Shown: positions 48,200 through 60,220, counted from the first letter of the stretch. The stretch: DNA of 64,000 bases from Nicotiana tabacum (GCF_000715075.1 NC_134084.1:4528501-4592500), one strand, 5' to 3'. Numbers and translations are program-made. Notes: generated by a model not told the origin, from the letters alone.

Positions 48200-49902
48200 T
48201 CATTAATTGACAAAAAGGTCATACAAGCAAAGGAAGCTACACCCATCGTCTGTAACAACCCCCTCCCGGATCATAGGGGCAACGAGGTACATGTAATAGA
48301 AATCGACGAAGAATGGGATCCCGAGGAATCAATTGGATTCATCAAAGAGGGTGACGAATCTAAACCTGCAGTCATGCTCAATCCCATTGTGGTGCAGATA
48401 TAACAGCTAGTTGAGGTTGAGGTAACCGTTTCGGTTTCATTTGAGGTAGAAGTAACACCACCTATGGCCATACCTGTTCTATTTGAGGTAGAGGTGGCGA
48501 AACCTTTCACAGTGATAGTAGCAACCACACCTCCTTTCCAGTCCAATGCTATACCTTGGGATTATGTTGCCGAACCCAGGAGGAAGGAAAAGCAAAGATG
48601 GAAGAATCTGACGCCGCACAAGGGATGACCAAAACTGGAAGGGTCTATACACCTAAAAATTTGGAAGGATCCAGCAAGGAGACTGCTACCAGACAACCTG
48701 TCATTGAGGCTGGTCCAAATGACCTTTGGAGGAAAGAACAGGAGAGAGAATACTCTATCATCGACCACTTGAACAAGATTCATGCTCAGATATCCATCCT
48801 GTCACTATTACAAAATTTTGAGGCGCACATGAGTGCTCTAATGAAGGTGTTAAATGAAGCTTATGTACCCAACAACATCGCCAGTGGATAAATGGCCAAC
48901 ATGGTAGGGCAGGTACTGGAGAGTTACATGATCACCGTCTATGAGGATGAACTGCCACCTCAAGGACTAAGCCACAACAGGGCACTGCATATCACAGTGC
49001 AATTTGAAGACAAATTCGTCTCCAGGGTTTTGATAGATGGAGGCTCAAGCCTCAACATTTGCCCGTTGGATACTCTGAAAAGATTGGGCAAAGGTTTCCA
49101 TGAAATAGGAGCAGGAAGAATGAATGTGAAAGCATTCGATGGGTCTCAAAGGGCCACAATTGGGGAAATTAGCCTCTTCCTACATATGGGCCTGACTTGG
49201 TTTGATGTTGAATTTCAGGTACTAGATATATCCGCCTCCTAAAATCTACTAGTGGGACTATCTTGGATACATGCTACTAGAGCTGTAGCTTCTACACTAT
49301 ACTAGGCCATGAAGGTCGAATGGAACCATCAGGAGGTGATCATTCAAGGAGATGGGAGCAACCCATCTATACTAACCAAACCATCCCAGTTATTGAAAAT
49401 AGAAGGAGATTGGGCGGAGAAACTTATCATCACGTCGAGCGTGTCAACACAATTAAAAAGGACAAGTGGTGGAGTAACAAATAGAGAGCATACTGGCATG
49501 GTCTGGGTATGAACCCGACAAAGGCCTTGGGAAGAATCTCTAGGGCATTACTAAACCTATACAACTGAAATGTCATGGTACTACCTTCGGGCTCGGATAC
49601 TAGTATACATGGCAAGAGTATGATGATTGGTTGCCTCCATGGCGTGGACCTTATTACCCTCTCGAGTAACCAGTGCCACATCTGGGTTAAACTTTTCACC
49701 AAGATGATACAATATGGAGACTAGCAGAGGAGGAAGCTTTAGCTGGGCTAAGGAATTTGTTCCTAGAGGATGAAGGTATGGATTGCAGTGCAATAATCGA
49801 GGAGGAGGAGGAAGAAGGCCTCACCATTCAGACCGTGGAGAAAGGAGTTGTTCTTAGGAATTGGACTGCCACACCATTCCAGGCCCGCCGAGTCCCAAGG
49901 TA
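48200..49902 (+). pseudogene. pro: Protease region of element B with G-patch-like end
   Basis: The reading includes a Val/Glu-rich linker (about 48410-48500), IPWDYVAEP (parallel to VPWNYQ in C), then LPPQGLSHNRALHITVQFED and the protease motif VLIDGGSSLNICPL (about 49030-49070). After stops at 48889, 49240 and about 49303, a frameshift near 49505 leads to a G-patch-like GYEPDKGLGKNL segment, then WLPPWRGPYY and an acidic tail (EEEEEEG). The order is identical to element C, confirming they are relatives of one lineage. Confidence 0.8.
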
Positions 49903-50330
49903 GCTTTGCACTTAGCCTAATTTATTTCTATAGCCATGATAGGCATTTTAGATGTTTTTAGTAATTTTGTTTTGTTTTAAAGACACACTTGTTTCAAAAT
50001 AATTGCTCGATTCATCGAGCCGTACTTGTTTGGATACTTTCAGAATTTAAATCAAATGCATTACTATTTATTATTCATTATTATCTTTCACACTTTTCTT
50101 TCTACAATGTCGTTATTACTTTTCCTGATGAACCAATGACTATGACATGCAATTGCAATTAGACAACGCAACATAAGGATAGTGACTTGGAGGAAGAAGA
50201 TGAAATACCTGAGGAAATTGTCGGAGAGTGGAGAACTTTGAGAATAAGCCTATGTCCAACTTGGACGAAACCGAAGTGGTAAATTTGGGAGACTCTCGAA
50301 ACTGTCAAAGAGACTCGCATAAGCATTCAC
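49903..50330 (+). other. Probable intron and pol lead-in of element B
   Basis: A T-rich segment with stops in all frames, including a pyrimidine tract near 50085-50105. It is followed by ATGACATGC (about 50141), the same word found at the start of pol in element C. The position equals the Ogre-type intron. The acidic lead-in (EEEDEIPEE-like) is degenerate. Confidence 0.5.
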
Positions 50331-51330
50331 TTATCACCAACAGAGAAGGAGGAGTACATCCATTTCTTGAGGGAATATGAGGATATATTTGCATGGCCAT
50401 ATGATGATATGACCGGTTTGAGCAAATCCATAGTGGCTAACAAATTACCTACCAATCCAATGTGTCCGCCAGTGAAGCAGAAACTCAGAAAGTTCAAACA
50501 AGATATGAGCCTGAAAATCAAGGTGGAAGTCACTAAGCAGATCAAGGACAAAGTTCTCAGGGTAGTTTAGTACCTAACCTGATTAGCCAATATTGTACCA
50601 GTTCCGAAGAAAGATGGGAAAGTCAAAGTATGTGTTGACTATCGAGACTTAAACAGAGCAAGTACCAAGGACGACTTTCCACTGCCAAACATGCACATTC
50701 GGATCGACAATTGCACCGAGCATGAGCTCCAATCCTTTGTATATTGCTTCGCAAGTTATCACCAGATCTGGATGGATGAAGAAGATGCAGAGAAAACAGC
50801 TTTCATTACACCATGGGGGGTGTACTGCTATAAGATGATTCCATTTGGTCTAAAGGATGTTGGGGCTACTTACATAAGAGCCATGACAACCATCTTCCAT
50901 GATATGATAGACAAATAAATAGAGGTGTATGTTGACGACGTCATTATCAAATCCAAGAGGGTCTTAGATCACATAGCGGATTTGAGAAAGTTCTTCGACA
51001 AGTTAAGGAGGTATAATTTAAAGTTGAACCCCGCAAAATGTTCATTCGGGGTTCCCGCGGGAAAGCTATTGGGAGTCATTGTCAGCCACCGAGGGATCGA
51101 GTTGGACCCATCCAAAGTTAAGGCTAATCAAGAATTACTACCGCCAAAGAGCAAGAATGACGTGATGAGCTTCCTGGGATGTCTCAACTATATCAGTCAT
51201 TTTATAGCACAGTCTACAGTATATGTGAACCCATATTCAAGATGTTAAAAAAAGATTTTGAAACAAGTTGGACCGAAGATTGTCAGAAAGCTTTCGACAA
51301 GATCAAGGAGTACTAGTCCACACCACCAGT
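50331..51330 (+). pseudogene. pol: Reverse transcriptase of element B, truncated at its C-terminus
   Basis: Visible motifs are DIFAWPYDDMTGL, VPVPKKDGKVKVCVDYRDLN, FVYCFASYHQI, TPWGVYCYKMIPFGLKDVGATY, IEVYVDDVIIKSK and SFLGCLNYISHFIAQ. The residue aligned with the first catalytic Asp of C (SFVDFY) is Tyr here (FVYCF), while the YVDD box is kept. Stops include TAG near 50568 and TAA near 50917. The reading breaks off inside the connection domain just after KIKEY at about 51315 and is joined directly to LTR sequence at about 51331. RNase H, integrase, 3' UTR and most of the 3' LTR are gone. Confidence 0.85.
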
Positions 51331-52803
51331 CCATAAGTTAAAAATCAGTCTTGCACATTTAGATATCATGCCTATAAGTTAAAATCTGTCTTGCACGTTT
51401 AGATATCATGCCTATAAGTTAAAAATCAGTCTTACACATTTAGATATCATGCCTATAAGTTAAAAAATTAATTTCTGCATTTAGGAGTCATGCTAAATAG
51501 GTTCAGCGTATCTAGCACTTAGAAACCATGCTTGTAGGGTCTAAAACCAATCCTACACTCTGGACATTATGTTTGGTTAGTTTAAAATCAATCCTCGCAT
51601 GCCAATCGGGTTTTAAAATTGTTGCATTGTCTAAAATCAATCCTCACATCTAGACAGCATGCCCATAGGATCTAATGAACCCAAATTTCTTATTTAAAAT
51701 GGTTTTACTGGTTGTTGCACTTCTGATTGACGACTAGGGATCATGTCCATAAGATATCATTGATAAACGCCTAGGCAAGCCTATAAGGCGACTAAAATCA
51801 TGTAAATTGTAAAACTGTGCTTCTGATTAACTATCCAGATCCAGCAACCCCATCCAAATCAGTAGGCAAACTGATTAGGTATTGGTTCCCGTTTTAATAA
51901 TGCTTTGCATATGTTCTAATTTATGTTCACCTAGATATCCTGTCATTAGGATTCTTTTCAAATGTCTAAAATACTGCTGTCTGAGATGTGCATTGGTTTG
52001 TTCTATTTGTGGAGGTAAAATGTGAGCCTCCTTAATTGTTCTTTACTTGACAGTCCTAATTGTTTTGTTTGTCGCTTGGAGTTTTCTCCTTTTAATTACT
52101 GTAGGAGCGTATAGATCCACCTTAACTAGAAGTCCTTAATACCTCCGGAACTATATAAGTAAAGGGACGGGTAGTGCACACATATGATATATCTTAAGGT
52201 TTCTAGAATGTTTTAGGCTATGACTAAGGGGAGGGAATTGGGTAGTAAAAGATATGATGACTTGTACGGTAATGCCACATGTAACCCCTCTATTTGAGGA
52301 AGGCTTATTGGGTATTGTACAGATGTGATCCTATAGTCTAGCAAACCAAAGACTTCCCTCACCTTATTTACATATGTGTGATTAGACCGCATATCTATTA
52401 AACTTCTATTAGATGCATATGTGTGCTTAGACCGCCTATCTATTAAACTTCCTTTATTTGCATGTATGTACCTAGACTACCTATCTATTAAACTTCCTTT
52501 ATTTGCATATATGTGCTTAGACTGCCTATCTATTAAATAATTAATTCACATAATTGAGTTCGGCCAGGACCCACCGTTAAGGACCACAAGGGGTGCCTAA
52601 CACCGTCCACTGAAGGTTATTTCGAGCCCTTACCCAATCTCTGGTAATGCAAACTAGTTATATGAGTTAATTGCTCTAGGTGTCCTAATGCACCTTAACC
52701 CATTAGGTGGCGACTCTTCGAATACCCAATTCCAAAAAAGAAATGAGTTATTCCCAATGAATGTTGTTAACCCGGACTTCGCGAGTAAAAAGGGGGCACG
52801 ACA
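51331..52803 (+). repeat. Truncated 3' LTR of element B
   Basis: It aligns with about 6430-7948 of the 5' LTR and ends GCACGACA. About 3.5 kb of its 5' side is missing. The break lies inside the GATATCATGCCTATAAG repeat array. The U5 repeat block (about 52360-52535) has fewer units than the 5' LTR. A's gag resumes immediately after. Confidence 0.88.
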
Positions 52804-53270
52804 GGTACAACAATCAAAATTGGGGAAACCAAGGTAACCAAGACAACTGGGGTGGCAATAACAATAACAATTAGGGAGGCAACAACAACCAAAGGGGTTG
52901 GAATAATAATAATAATCAAGGGAATTGGGGGCCGGGCTTTCAAAGGCCTCCTATGTATCAACAACCAAACAACCCCCTCCATTTCCGTCTCAAGGCCCTA
53001 GCTCGTCCAACAATGAGATAGGACATATTGAATCCATGTTTGAGCAAATATTGAAGAAGAACGCGACTCTGATTCCCAATTAGCCTCCTATAACACTTCG
53101 ATACGCAACTTGGAAGTCCAACTTGGCCAAATTTCTCAAGCTTTGAATACTTACCCTAAGGGGCACTACCTAGTGACGCGGTAGTAAACCCGAAGGGAGG
53201 GAACAATACAGGACATTCTATGGTGGTGATTACAAGGAGTGGTAGAGGTGGAGTTGCTAGTACTCTACTT
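52804..53270 (+). pseudogene. gag: gag C-terminal remnant of element A
   Basis: This continues the Asn/Gln/Gly-rich gag tail cut at 2896: NNQNWGNQGNQDNWGG, a stop, then NNNQRGW and FQRPPMYQQPNNP. Next, in another frame, come NNEIGHIESMFEQILKKN and a segment with ASYNTSIRNLEVQLGQISQ. That last piece is typical of the region before protease in Athila-like elements. Stops and frameshifts are frequent. Confidence 0.78.
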
Positions 53271-53281
53271 CAAAGAAGATT

Positions 53282-54580
53282 GTGAGTGATGATGTGTTAG
53301 TGCAAGATGATGATGAGCAAGGCAATGATGTGCAAGTGAATGATGAGAATGTGAATGATGAAGTGAGGATAAACATTGATGACAACGTGGAGGAGACACA
53401 AAATGATGTGAACCTATCTAGGGAACATGTGATAAACATACCGAAAACGATACTGCCCAAAGCCAAAGCTCCTTTGCCAAGGCATCCTCCATCATATCCT
53501 CAAAGGCTAGCAAAACAGAACAATGAGAATCAGTTCAAAAAATTTGTTGATATGATGAAAAGTTTATCCATAAATGTGTCATTGGTCCAAGATCTAGAGC
53601 AAATGCTGGGGTATGCCAAGTTTATGAAGGACTTGGTGACAAAGAAGATATTGATAAACTGGAAACAATCAAATGACACATAAAGTGAGTGCCATTGTGC
53701 ATTCCATGGCTCCAAAGCTAGAAGACCCCAATGCCTTTACAATCCCATGCACTATTGGTAGTGCCGATTTTGCCAAAGCTTTGTGTGATTTAGGAGAAAA
53801 CATTAACTTGATGCCATATTCTGTGTTTAAGATATTGGGGATTAGGAAATCAAGACCCACATCCATGTGGTTACAAATGGCGTACAGGACAATGAAAAGG
53901 CCATTAGGGATAATTGATGATGTGCTAGTTCGGGTCCACAAGTTCATACTTCCCGCAGATTTTGTGATACTTGACTTGAGGTTGACTACAAGGTGCCAAT
54001 CATATTGGGGAGACCTTTCCTAGATACAGGGAATGTCTTAGTTGATGTGGAAGTAGGGGAGCTCACCTTCCGGGTGGGTGATGAAAAAGTTATGTTCCAT
54101 GTTTGCAAGTCAATGAGGCAGCCTAATAGCAACGAAGTGTGCTCGTTTGTGGATCTTGTGATCGAGGTTATTGTTGAAAGCACAAGTGTTGTGATTAATA
54201 TGGAAGACCCATTGGAAGTTGTGTTGTTGAATCAGGATGTGGAGGAGAACGAAGGCTTAGTTGAATATGTCAATTCTTTGCAAGGAATGGGTTCGTATAC
54301 ATATGAGCCCCGAAAACTTTCCTTGGACCTAGAGAACCGGAAGACTCCCCCAGCAAAGCCCTCAACCGAGGATCCTCCCATATTGGAGTTGAAGCCTTTA
54401 CCTTCATACCTCAGGTATGAGTTCTTAGGCCTTTGTTATACTTTACCAGTAATTCTTTCCGCTTGCTTAACTAACGCGCAGGTAGAATTCAAAGCGGAAG
54501 AAGGCAATAGGTTAGACAATGGCAGATACTCGGGGTATAAGCCCCGCCTTTTGAATGCACAAAATTATACTAGAGGATGA
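53282..54580 (+). pseudogene. pro: Protease region of element A
   Basis: An acidic linker (53282-53410) is followed by HPPSYPQRLAKQNNENQFKKF, a helical block found upstream of Athila proteases, then a frameshift at about 53670. The protease core reads [31 protein letters not shown] (catalytic DLG near 53787; the position after Gly is Glu rather than the usual small residue). It continues to a second frameshift near 53985, then [23 protein letters not shown]. An acidic tail runs to 54580. Two frameshifts break it. Confidence 0.82.
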
Positions 54581-55180
54581 TTCCAAACCCTCCGTGGAAC
54601 ATCAAAGGAGGCTAAATGAGGCAATACAAGAGGTCGTCAAGAAGGAAATTATCAAGTGGCTAGATGTAGGGGTTGTATACCCCATTTCGGACAGTTCATA
54701 GACTTTGCCGGTACAATGTGTGCCAAATAAGGGGGTATGAATGTGATCAAAAATGAGAGAAATGAGCTAATCCCCACTAGGACTATTACCAGATGGAGGG
54801 TATGCATGGATTACCGAAAGCTGAACAAACTGACCCGCAAAGATCCACTTTTCATTACCTTTTCTTGATCAAGTGTTGGATAGACTTGTCGGGCGTGCTT
54901 ACTATTGCTTTTTGGATGGGTATTCAGGATACAACCAGATTCTCATTGCACCAGAAGACCAAGAGAAAACCACTTTTACTTGACCATATGGCACATTTGC
55001 ATTCTCAAAAGTGGGGTTCTACCCGAAGGTTCATAAAGGACTTCTCAAAAGTGGTGAATCCCTTGTACAAGTTGCTAGAAAAGGATGCAAAGTTTGTGTT
55101 CAATTATGATTGCATGAAATCTTTTGAGATTCTCAAGTATAGATTGACTACCACTCCCATTATTACCGCACCCAATTAAA
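54581..55180 (+). pseudogene. pol: Reverse transcriptase remnant of element A with catalytic core deleted
   Basis: The N-terminal RT is recognisable across frames (EVVKKEIIKWLDVGVVYPISD, then RVCMDYRKLNKLTRKD and a FLDGYSGYNQI block around 54905-54935). Just after the PYGTFAF-type motif (about 54985-55000) the sequence jumps to the late connection region GFYRRFIKDFSKVVNPLYKLL. The segment that would carry MPFGL and the catalytic Asp-Asp box is absent, a loss of several hundred bases by family comparison. The 13-bp word TTCTCAAAAGTGG occurs at the junction (about 55001) and again about 40 bases downstream. Confidence 0.85.
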
Positions 55181-55560
55181 GCTTACCATTTGAGATCATG
55201 TGCAATGCTAGTGACGTTGCGGTAGGAGCGGTTTTGGAGCAAAGGATCAACACGATATTTCATCCTGTTTATTATGCAAGCAAAACAATGAATGATGCCT
55301 AAGTCAATTATATGGTGACCAAGAAAGAGTTACTAGCCATTGTCTTTGCCATGGAAAACTTCAGGCCATATCTCATGGCTACCAAAGTGATTGTGCACAC
55401 CGATCATGCAGCACTCCGTTACTTGATGACAAAGAAAGACTCTAACGCTAGGTTGAGGAGATGGGTTCTTTGCTTCAAGAGTTTGACCTTGAAATTATTG
55501 ATTGAAAAGGAAGTGAAAACAAAGTGGTGGACCACTTGTCCCGCTTGGAAGAGGAGGGGA
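55181..55560 (+). pseudogene. pol: RNase H of element A
   Basis: MCNASDVAVGAVLEQRI is followed by HPVYYASKTMNDA, a stop, then MVTKKELLAIVFAMENFRPYL and VIVHTDHAALRYLMTKKDSNARLRRW. The first catalytic Asp position appears as Asn (CNAS). A frameshift at about 55515 leads to VVDHLSRLEEEG in the next frame. Only a single retroviral-type RNase H is present, in contrast to element C. Confidence 0.85.
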
Positions 55561-56913
55561 GGCCCCATGATGACCTCAAAATTAATGACTCATTTCCGGA
55601 TGAACAACTCCTCTTAGTGTCTTTGAATGGTATTCCTTGGTTCGCCGATATGGCTAACTTTCTTATGACCGACATTGCCCTGTGTGAGCTCTCTTCTAAC
55701 CAAAGGAAGAAGCTTAAACGGGACATCTTGGACTATTATTGGGACAAGCCATATCTTTTCAAGATTTGGAGTGATGGTGTGATCCGGAGATATGTTCCAG
55801 AAGAGGAGCAATGAGTATTCTTGATGCTTGCCATTCCTTGCCCTACGGTGGTCATCATGGCGGGGCAAGAACTGCTTCAAAGGTTCTCAACTGTGGATTT
55901 TATTGGCCCACCCTGTATAAAGATGCTAGTGAGCTTGTTAAGAGATGTGATGAGTGTCAAAGAGCTGGTGGAAATTTCAAGAAGGATGAAATGTCTCTCA
56001 CCACTCTTCTTGAGATTGACATTTTTAACGTGTGGGGCATTGACTTCATGGGACCACTTGTGAGTTCATGTGGTAACACGTATATTCTGGTTGCTGCTGC
56101 TTATGTTTCCAAGTGGGTCGAAGCCGTGGCTTTTCCCAACAATGAGGCAAGGAGTGTGGTGGCGTTCTTAAAGAAAAATAACTTCACTAGGTTTGGCACT
56201 CCAAGGGCGATCATTAGTTATGTGGGGGTCTCATTTTTGCAACAAGGCCTTCGATACTTTACTTTCGAAGTATGGTGTCAATCATAAGGTGTCAACCCCC
56301 TATCATCCCTAGGCTAGTGGGCAAGTAGAGATATCCAATAGGGAGATAAAGAGCATATTATCAAAAATTGTCAATGCAAACCGGACGGATTGGTCAAGGA
56401 AACTTGACGATGCTTTGTGGGCTTACAGAACTGCGTACAAAACTCCAATTGGTATGCCTCCGTACTGGTTGATATTTGGGAAAGCTTGCCATCTTCTGGT
56501 TGAGTTAGAGCATAAAGCCATGTGGGCTGAAGAAGTTAAACCTTAAATGGGATGTAGCTGCCAATCTCCGGATAGAGCAACTAAATGAACTTGATGAGTT
56601 ACGGTTTCATGCTTATTCCAGCTTGTCGTTGTATAAGGAAAAAATGAAGTACTTCCATGACAAATATGCCCGAAGTAAGGAATTCAAAGAGGGTGACTTG
56701 GTTTTTCTATTCAACTCTCGGCTAGGACTGTTTCTGGGAAAGCTCAAGTCAAAATGGAGTGGCCCTTTTGAAGTGGTGCATGTAACTCCGTTTGGTGCTC
56801 TTGATTTGAAAAACAAAAATGCTGAAATATCTAGGGTTAATGGGCACCGAGTGAACCATTATCTTGGCAAGTTTGATGATAGCCACATGGTGGCAATGAT
56901 CTACTTCAAGTGA
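55561..56913 (+). pseudogene. pol: Integrase of element A
   Basis: The zinc-binding region is complete: CHSLPYGGHHGGARTASKVL ... KRCDECQ (about 55830-55955). The first catalytic Asp is in GIDFMGP (near 56037). The second position reads Tyr (AIISYVGVSF, near 56213), and Glu is kept in GQVEISNRE (near 56318). After stops and a frameshift at about 56270 come [29 protein letters not shown] and, after another shift near 56540, LNELDELRFHAYSSLSLYKEKMK. The C-terminus is KWSGPFEVVHVTPFGALDL, ending at 56913. Loss of the second Asp plus frameshifts indicate it is inactive. Confidence 0.88.
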
Positions 56914-58255
56914 TTGATGGTAACATGCGTCGTGTCACGACGTTAAATCAGACGCTTCTTAGGAGGCAACCCATGTGTTTTTCTTTCTTTTTTGATTTTC
57001 TTCTTAGTTTAGGCTTTGTTTTGGATTAACTGATTGTGAAGTTTGTGTAGGAATTATTTGTGTTGTGTTGGACTATTGCTGACAAAATTTGCCTAAGTAT
57101 GGGGATTTGCGCTGACCGCGCTCAAATATTCGTGGTCAGCGGGTGCTTTTCGTGGGGGGGGGGGGGGGTAAATGGCCAGTGGACGCGAACTTGAAAAGTC
57201 GAGAATAGCAACTCCCTTAAGTTGTATTCGTGTCCGTGGTTGAAATTTTGCGGTCCGCATTACTCTTTCGCGGCCTCGCTAGTTTTTTCGCTCTCAGCGG
57301 TCCAGTCTTTGCAGCAGCTCTTTAAAAAGGTAAAAGCACGGACCGTGGTGGTATTTTGTGGACCACGCTAAGGTAAGATAGTGGGGTCTACCGCTGTTAA
57401 ATATAAATAAGAGTTCTTTAGCCCTTTTACCCTTTTTGCACCCTAATTTCCCACTGACCTATAGCACTGTTCATCATTATTTCTGCGGCTTTCAATTTCA
57501 CTTTCACTAATCAAGAGTCAAATTTTCTTTCAATCACACAACTGGTATGTTCATAGTTTTATGTTAATTTTATTTCTTTCTTTTATTTTAGTTTTACTTT
57601 TTCTTTTTAATTAAGGTTTATACATGTCAGAATTACTCTCACGCTTAATTGATGCTAAATATTCGTATGGGTACTTATTTTGCATGCCTAATGGGGGATA
57701 GGGTTTTCAATATGGCTTTTTATTGCCTAAAATTCTTGCACTTAGTTAAAACCCTAGGTTAGAATTTTTCCTCGGTACCCATGCTTTTTAAATTTTACGG
57801 ACCACGATCACTTTTTCGCTGTCCATGGTCCCTAATTTATGGGAACTGTGAGTGTATGTTCGTGGTCTGCAATTACTTTTTCGTGGACCGTATTTGCTTC
57901 ATCGCGGTCAACGGCCAAGATTTCGCGGCCCGCGTTCTTAAGTTTCAGAATAGTCTGATTTCAAATTTCGGGGCTGCATCAGCTTTTTGCAGTCCGCTGT
58001 TGGTCATTCGCGACCGCGCTTAGTTTTTTTGCAGTCCACGATGATCAATATTCAGAGAGGTAGTAGTCTGATCCTACTCTCTTCGCGGCTACAGTTCCTT
58101 TTTAGCGGTCCGTGGTGGGTACTTCACGGACTCGATCACTTTTTCGCGGTCCATGATGCCTGAATCTGATAAGTATTTTATGCATTTCAACTGCAATGTT
58201 TAATTCACTTAAAATATTGTTCTTATTGGTGTTCTTTGCTTGTTTGCTACAGACA
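56914..58255 (+). other. Spacer between pol and env-like ORF of element A with repeated CG boxes
   Basis: Non-coding. It contains many spaced variants of TTTTTCGCGGTCCGYGGT (about 57100-58160), a run of 15 G at 57154-57168, and a PPT-like CCTAAGTATGGGGA near 57092. It ends in a T-rich tract with TTTGCTACAG (about 58243-58252) just before the next ORF's ATG, a likely splice acceptor. Short open frames here are chance. Confidence 0.7.
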
Positions 58256-60220
58256 ATGGTCCAATCCCGAGGCGGTAGAAGCGATAAAGCTAAAGGAGGG
58301 CAGAACCCTCCCGAGGCAGGGGAAAAGGAAAGAAGTTACCACTTGCAATCCAAAAGTCCATTGGGAAGATGTGAGCTGCAGATAGAGCCACATCCCATTC
58401 TGAAGGTAGTGATTATGTCCCTTCCCGTGAAGTTTCGGAAGGTGACTCTGTGCCAACTCATGTCCTTGTAGATTTCCCGGGGAAGTACCACTTGAGAGAT
58501 GAAACTACCTCTCCTTCTGAGTCGTCTGATGGCTCCTAGAAAGGTAGTGAGACTTCGGGACCATGTTCCCCACCTGTTGCAACTCCGACCTCATTGACTG
58601 CCCCTTCCCCTATTGATGTTGATGATGACGAGGTCCCAGACGATGGTAGAGCGGGTGATACCAATTTTGGGGGGTTGGCAAGATCTAGAAAAGCCGCAGA
58701 TTGGGAGGATAGATTTGTTAGTGAAAAAACCTACCATAAATTCCGAGAATGGTGGCCCCCAAAGGTCACTTACCCTTGAGAGTTAATTCATAGAGCAAGA
58801 CCTCCTTCCCCATAACCCGAATATAAAAAGGCAGGTTGAAGAGAGAATAGGGTGGAAATGGTTCACCAGTAAGGTTTCAGATGCCAGTGAATATCTTGTT
58901 AAGGAGTTCTATGCAAACGTGGCCCGCATCAAAAAGGGCACCACGGTGACAAAGGTCCAAAATCTGAGGATTCAATTTGATGGCCAAATATTGAATGAGT
59001 ATGCCGGTTTCGAGAATGTGGAAGTTGTGCAATATCTAGAAAATCTGGCACTTGGTGAGGCAGCCCGTCCATGGTTGGCGGAGATACTAGCTCCCGGGAC
59101 AACACCGAAATAGCTCACAGCAGGGTTCCCAATAGCCAGAAACACCCTTTGCTTTGAATAAAAAGGATGGTCTACCGTTGTTTGCAGCTGGCTGGATCCG
59201 TATCAGCATGACAATGTCCTACCACTCACCCGATATATTTTGATATCCTCGATCATGGCGGGGTATCCCATCAATGTGGGGAACCTCATGCATTACAACA
59301 TCACAAAGGTAGTTGGGAAGGACGAGAGATCATACCCTTACCCCAATTTCCTCACCATGTACTTTGAGGACCAGGGAGTTGAGAAGAAGAATTATTACAC
59401 CACGACAAAGCCAAAGCAGCCCTTCTCATGGTATAGCACTAAAGGACGAGACAACACTAAAGCAAAGGGTAAAGCTGTTATCCCCACTGGCCAGTCTGTA
59501 GATCTAGGGGTAGTGGATGTCGGGTCAGATCCATCCACAGCAAGGGGTTCCTCATCTGTCGTACCTCTTCCTTCATTCTGGGCATACATCTCCGTGCCAT
59601 TGTCAGTGCCATCTTCTTCTGCCTACCCCCAGACTACACTGCGGCTTTCTCAGACTCTATCCAGTATCAATAATTGGATGTAGGCAGTAACCTCAAATCT
59701 GTCTATTTTATCTAGTGCAGTAGTAGCTCAGTCAGTTCCGGCACAGCTTCAGGTACCTCCATCACTGGAGGATTCATTAAAGGAGCTTCTGGACAACCCG
59801 AGTAAGCTCCTGGGAAACTAGGAGACGATCCTGAAGGCTTTGGATGCACAAGGAAAAGTAATCAAGGACTTAGGCAAGCAGGTCAAGAAGATGAAGAAGA
59901 CTCGGGCTTCAAAGGCATCAGTAAAACAACTTAGGGAGGATGTACAGAGGTTCACGGCAGCTGGTGATATTCCACTAGATCTGCTCTTGGAGGAGTATGT
60001 CACAGCAGCACAAGCAGCAGAGCATGAGGCACCAACAGCTGGCCAGTCTGAGGAGTCGGCTGCCACTACACAGGCTGCTACAGAGATGATCTAGATGCTC
60101 CGCAACCCCGGGGTTCCCCTGTCAGATTTGGAGATCCATTTAGAGGACCCGGTGGGAGCTGCTGATCCTATGCAGTCCGAGGACCCCACTGATGTGCAGG
60201 ACCCTATGCAGAGCACATAA
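58256..60220 (+). pseudogene. Env-like 3' ORF of element A ('putative plant transposon protein' type), broken
   Basis: ATG 58256 follows an acceptor-like TTTGCTACAG. The N-terminus is basic (MVQSRGGRSDKAKGG), then a Ser/Pro/Asp-rich region in a shifted frame (about 58460-58680). The conserved core is RFVSEKTYHKF, then VKEFYANVARIKKGTTVTKV (about 58895-58955), FENVEVVQYLENLALGEAARPW, and ISSIMAGYPINVGNLMHYNI with YPYPNFLTMYFE. This matches the domain widely labelled 'putative plant transposon protein' in plant annotation. The C-terminal part is Ser/Pro-rich, with a Lys-rich coiled coil (QGKVIKDLGKQVKKMKK) and an acidic end. I see no convincing signal peptide or membrane segment, so 'env-like' is positional only. 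At least four stops and two frameshifts are present. Confidence 0.8.

Noticed and set aside
58256..60220. Genuine viral envelope glycoprotein
   Set aside because: No signal peptide or membrane anchor is convincing; only the position resembles env, and the core matches a soluble plant transposon protein family.
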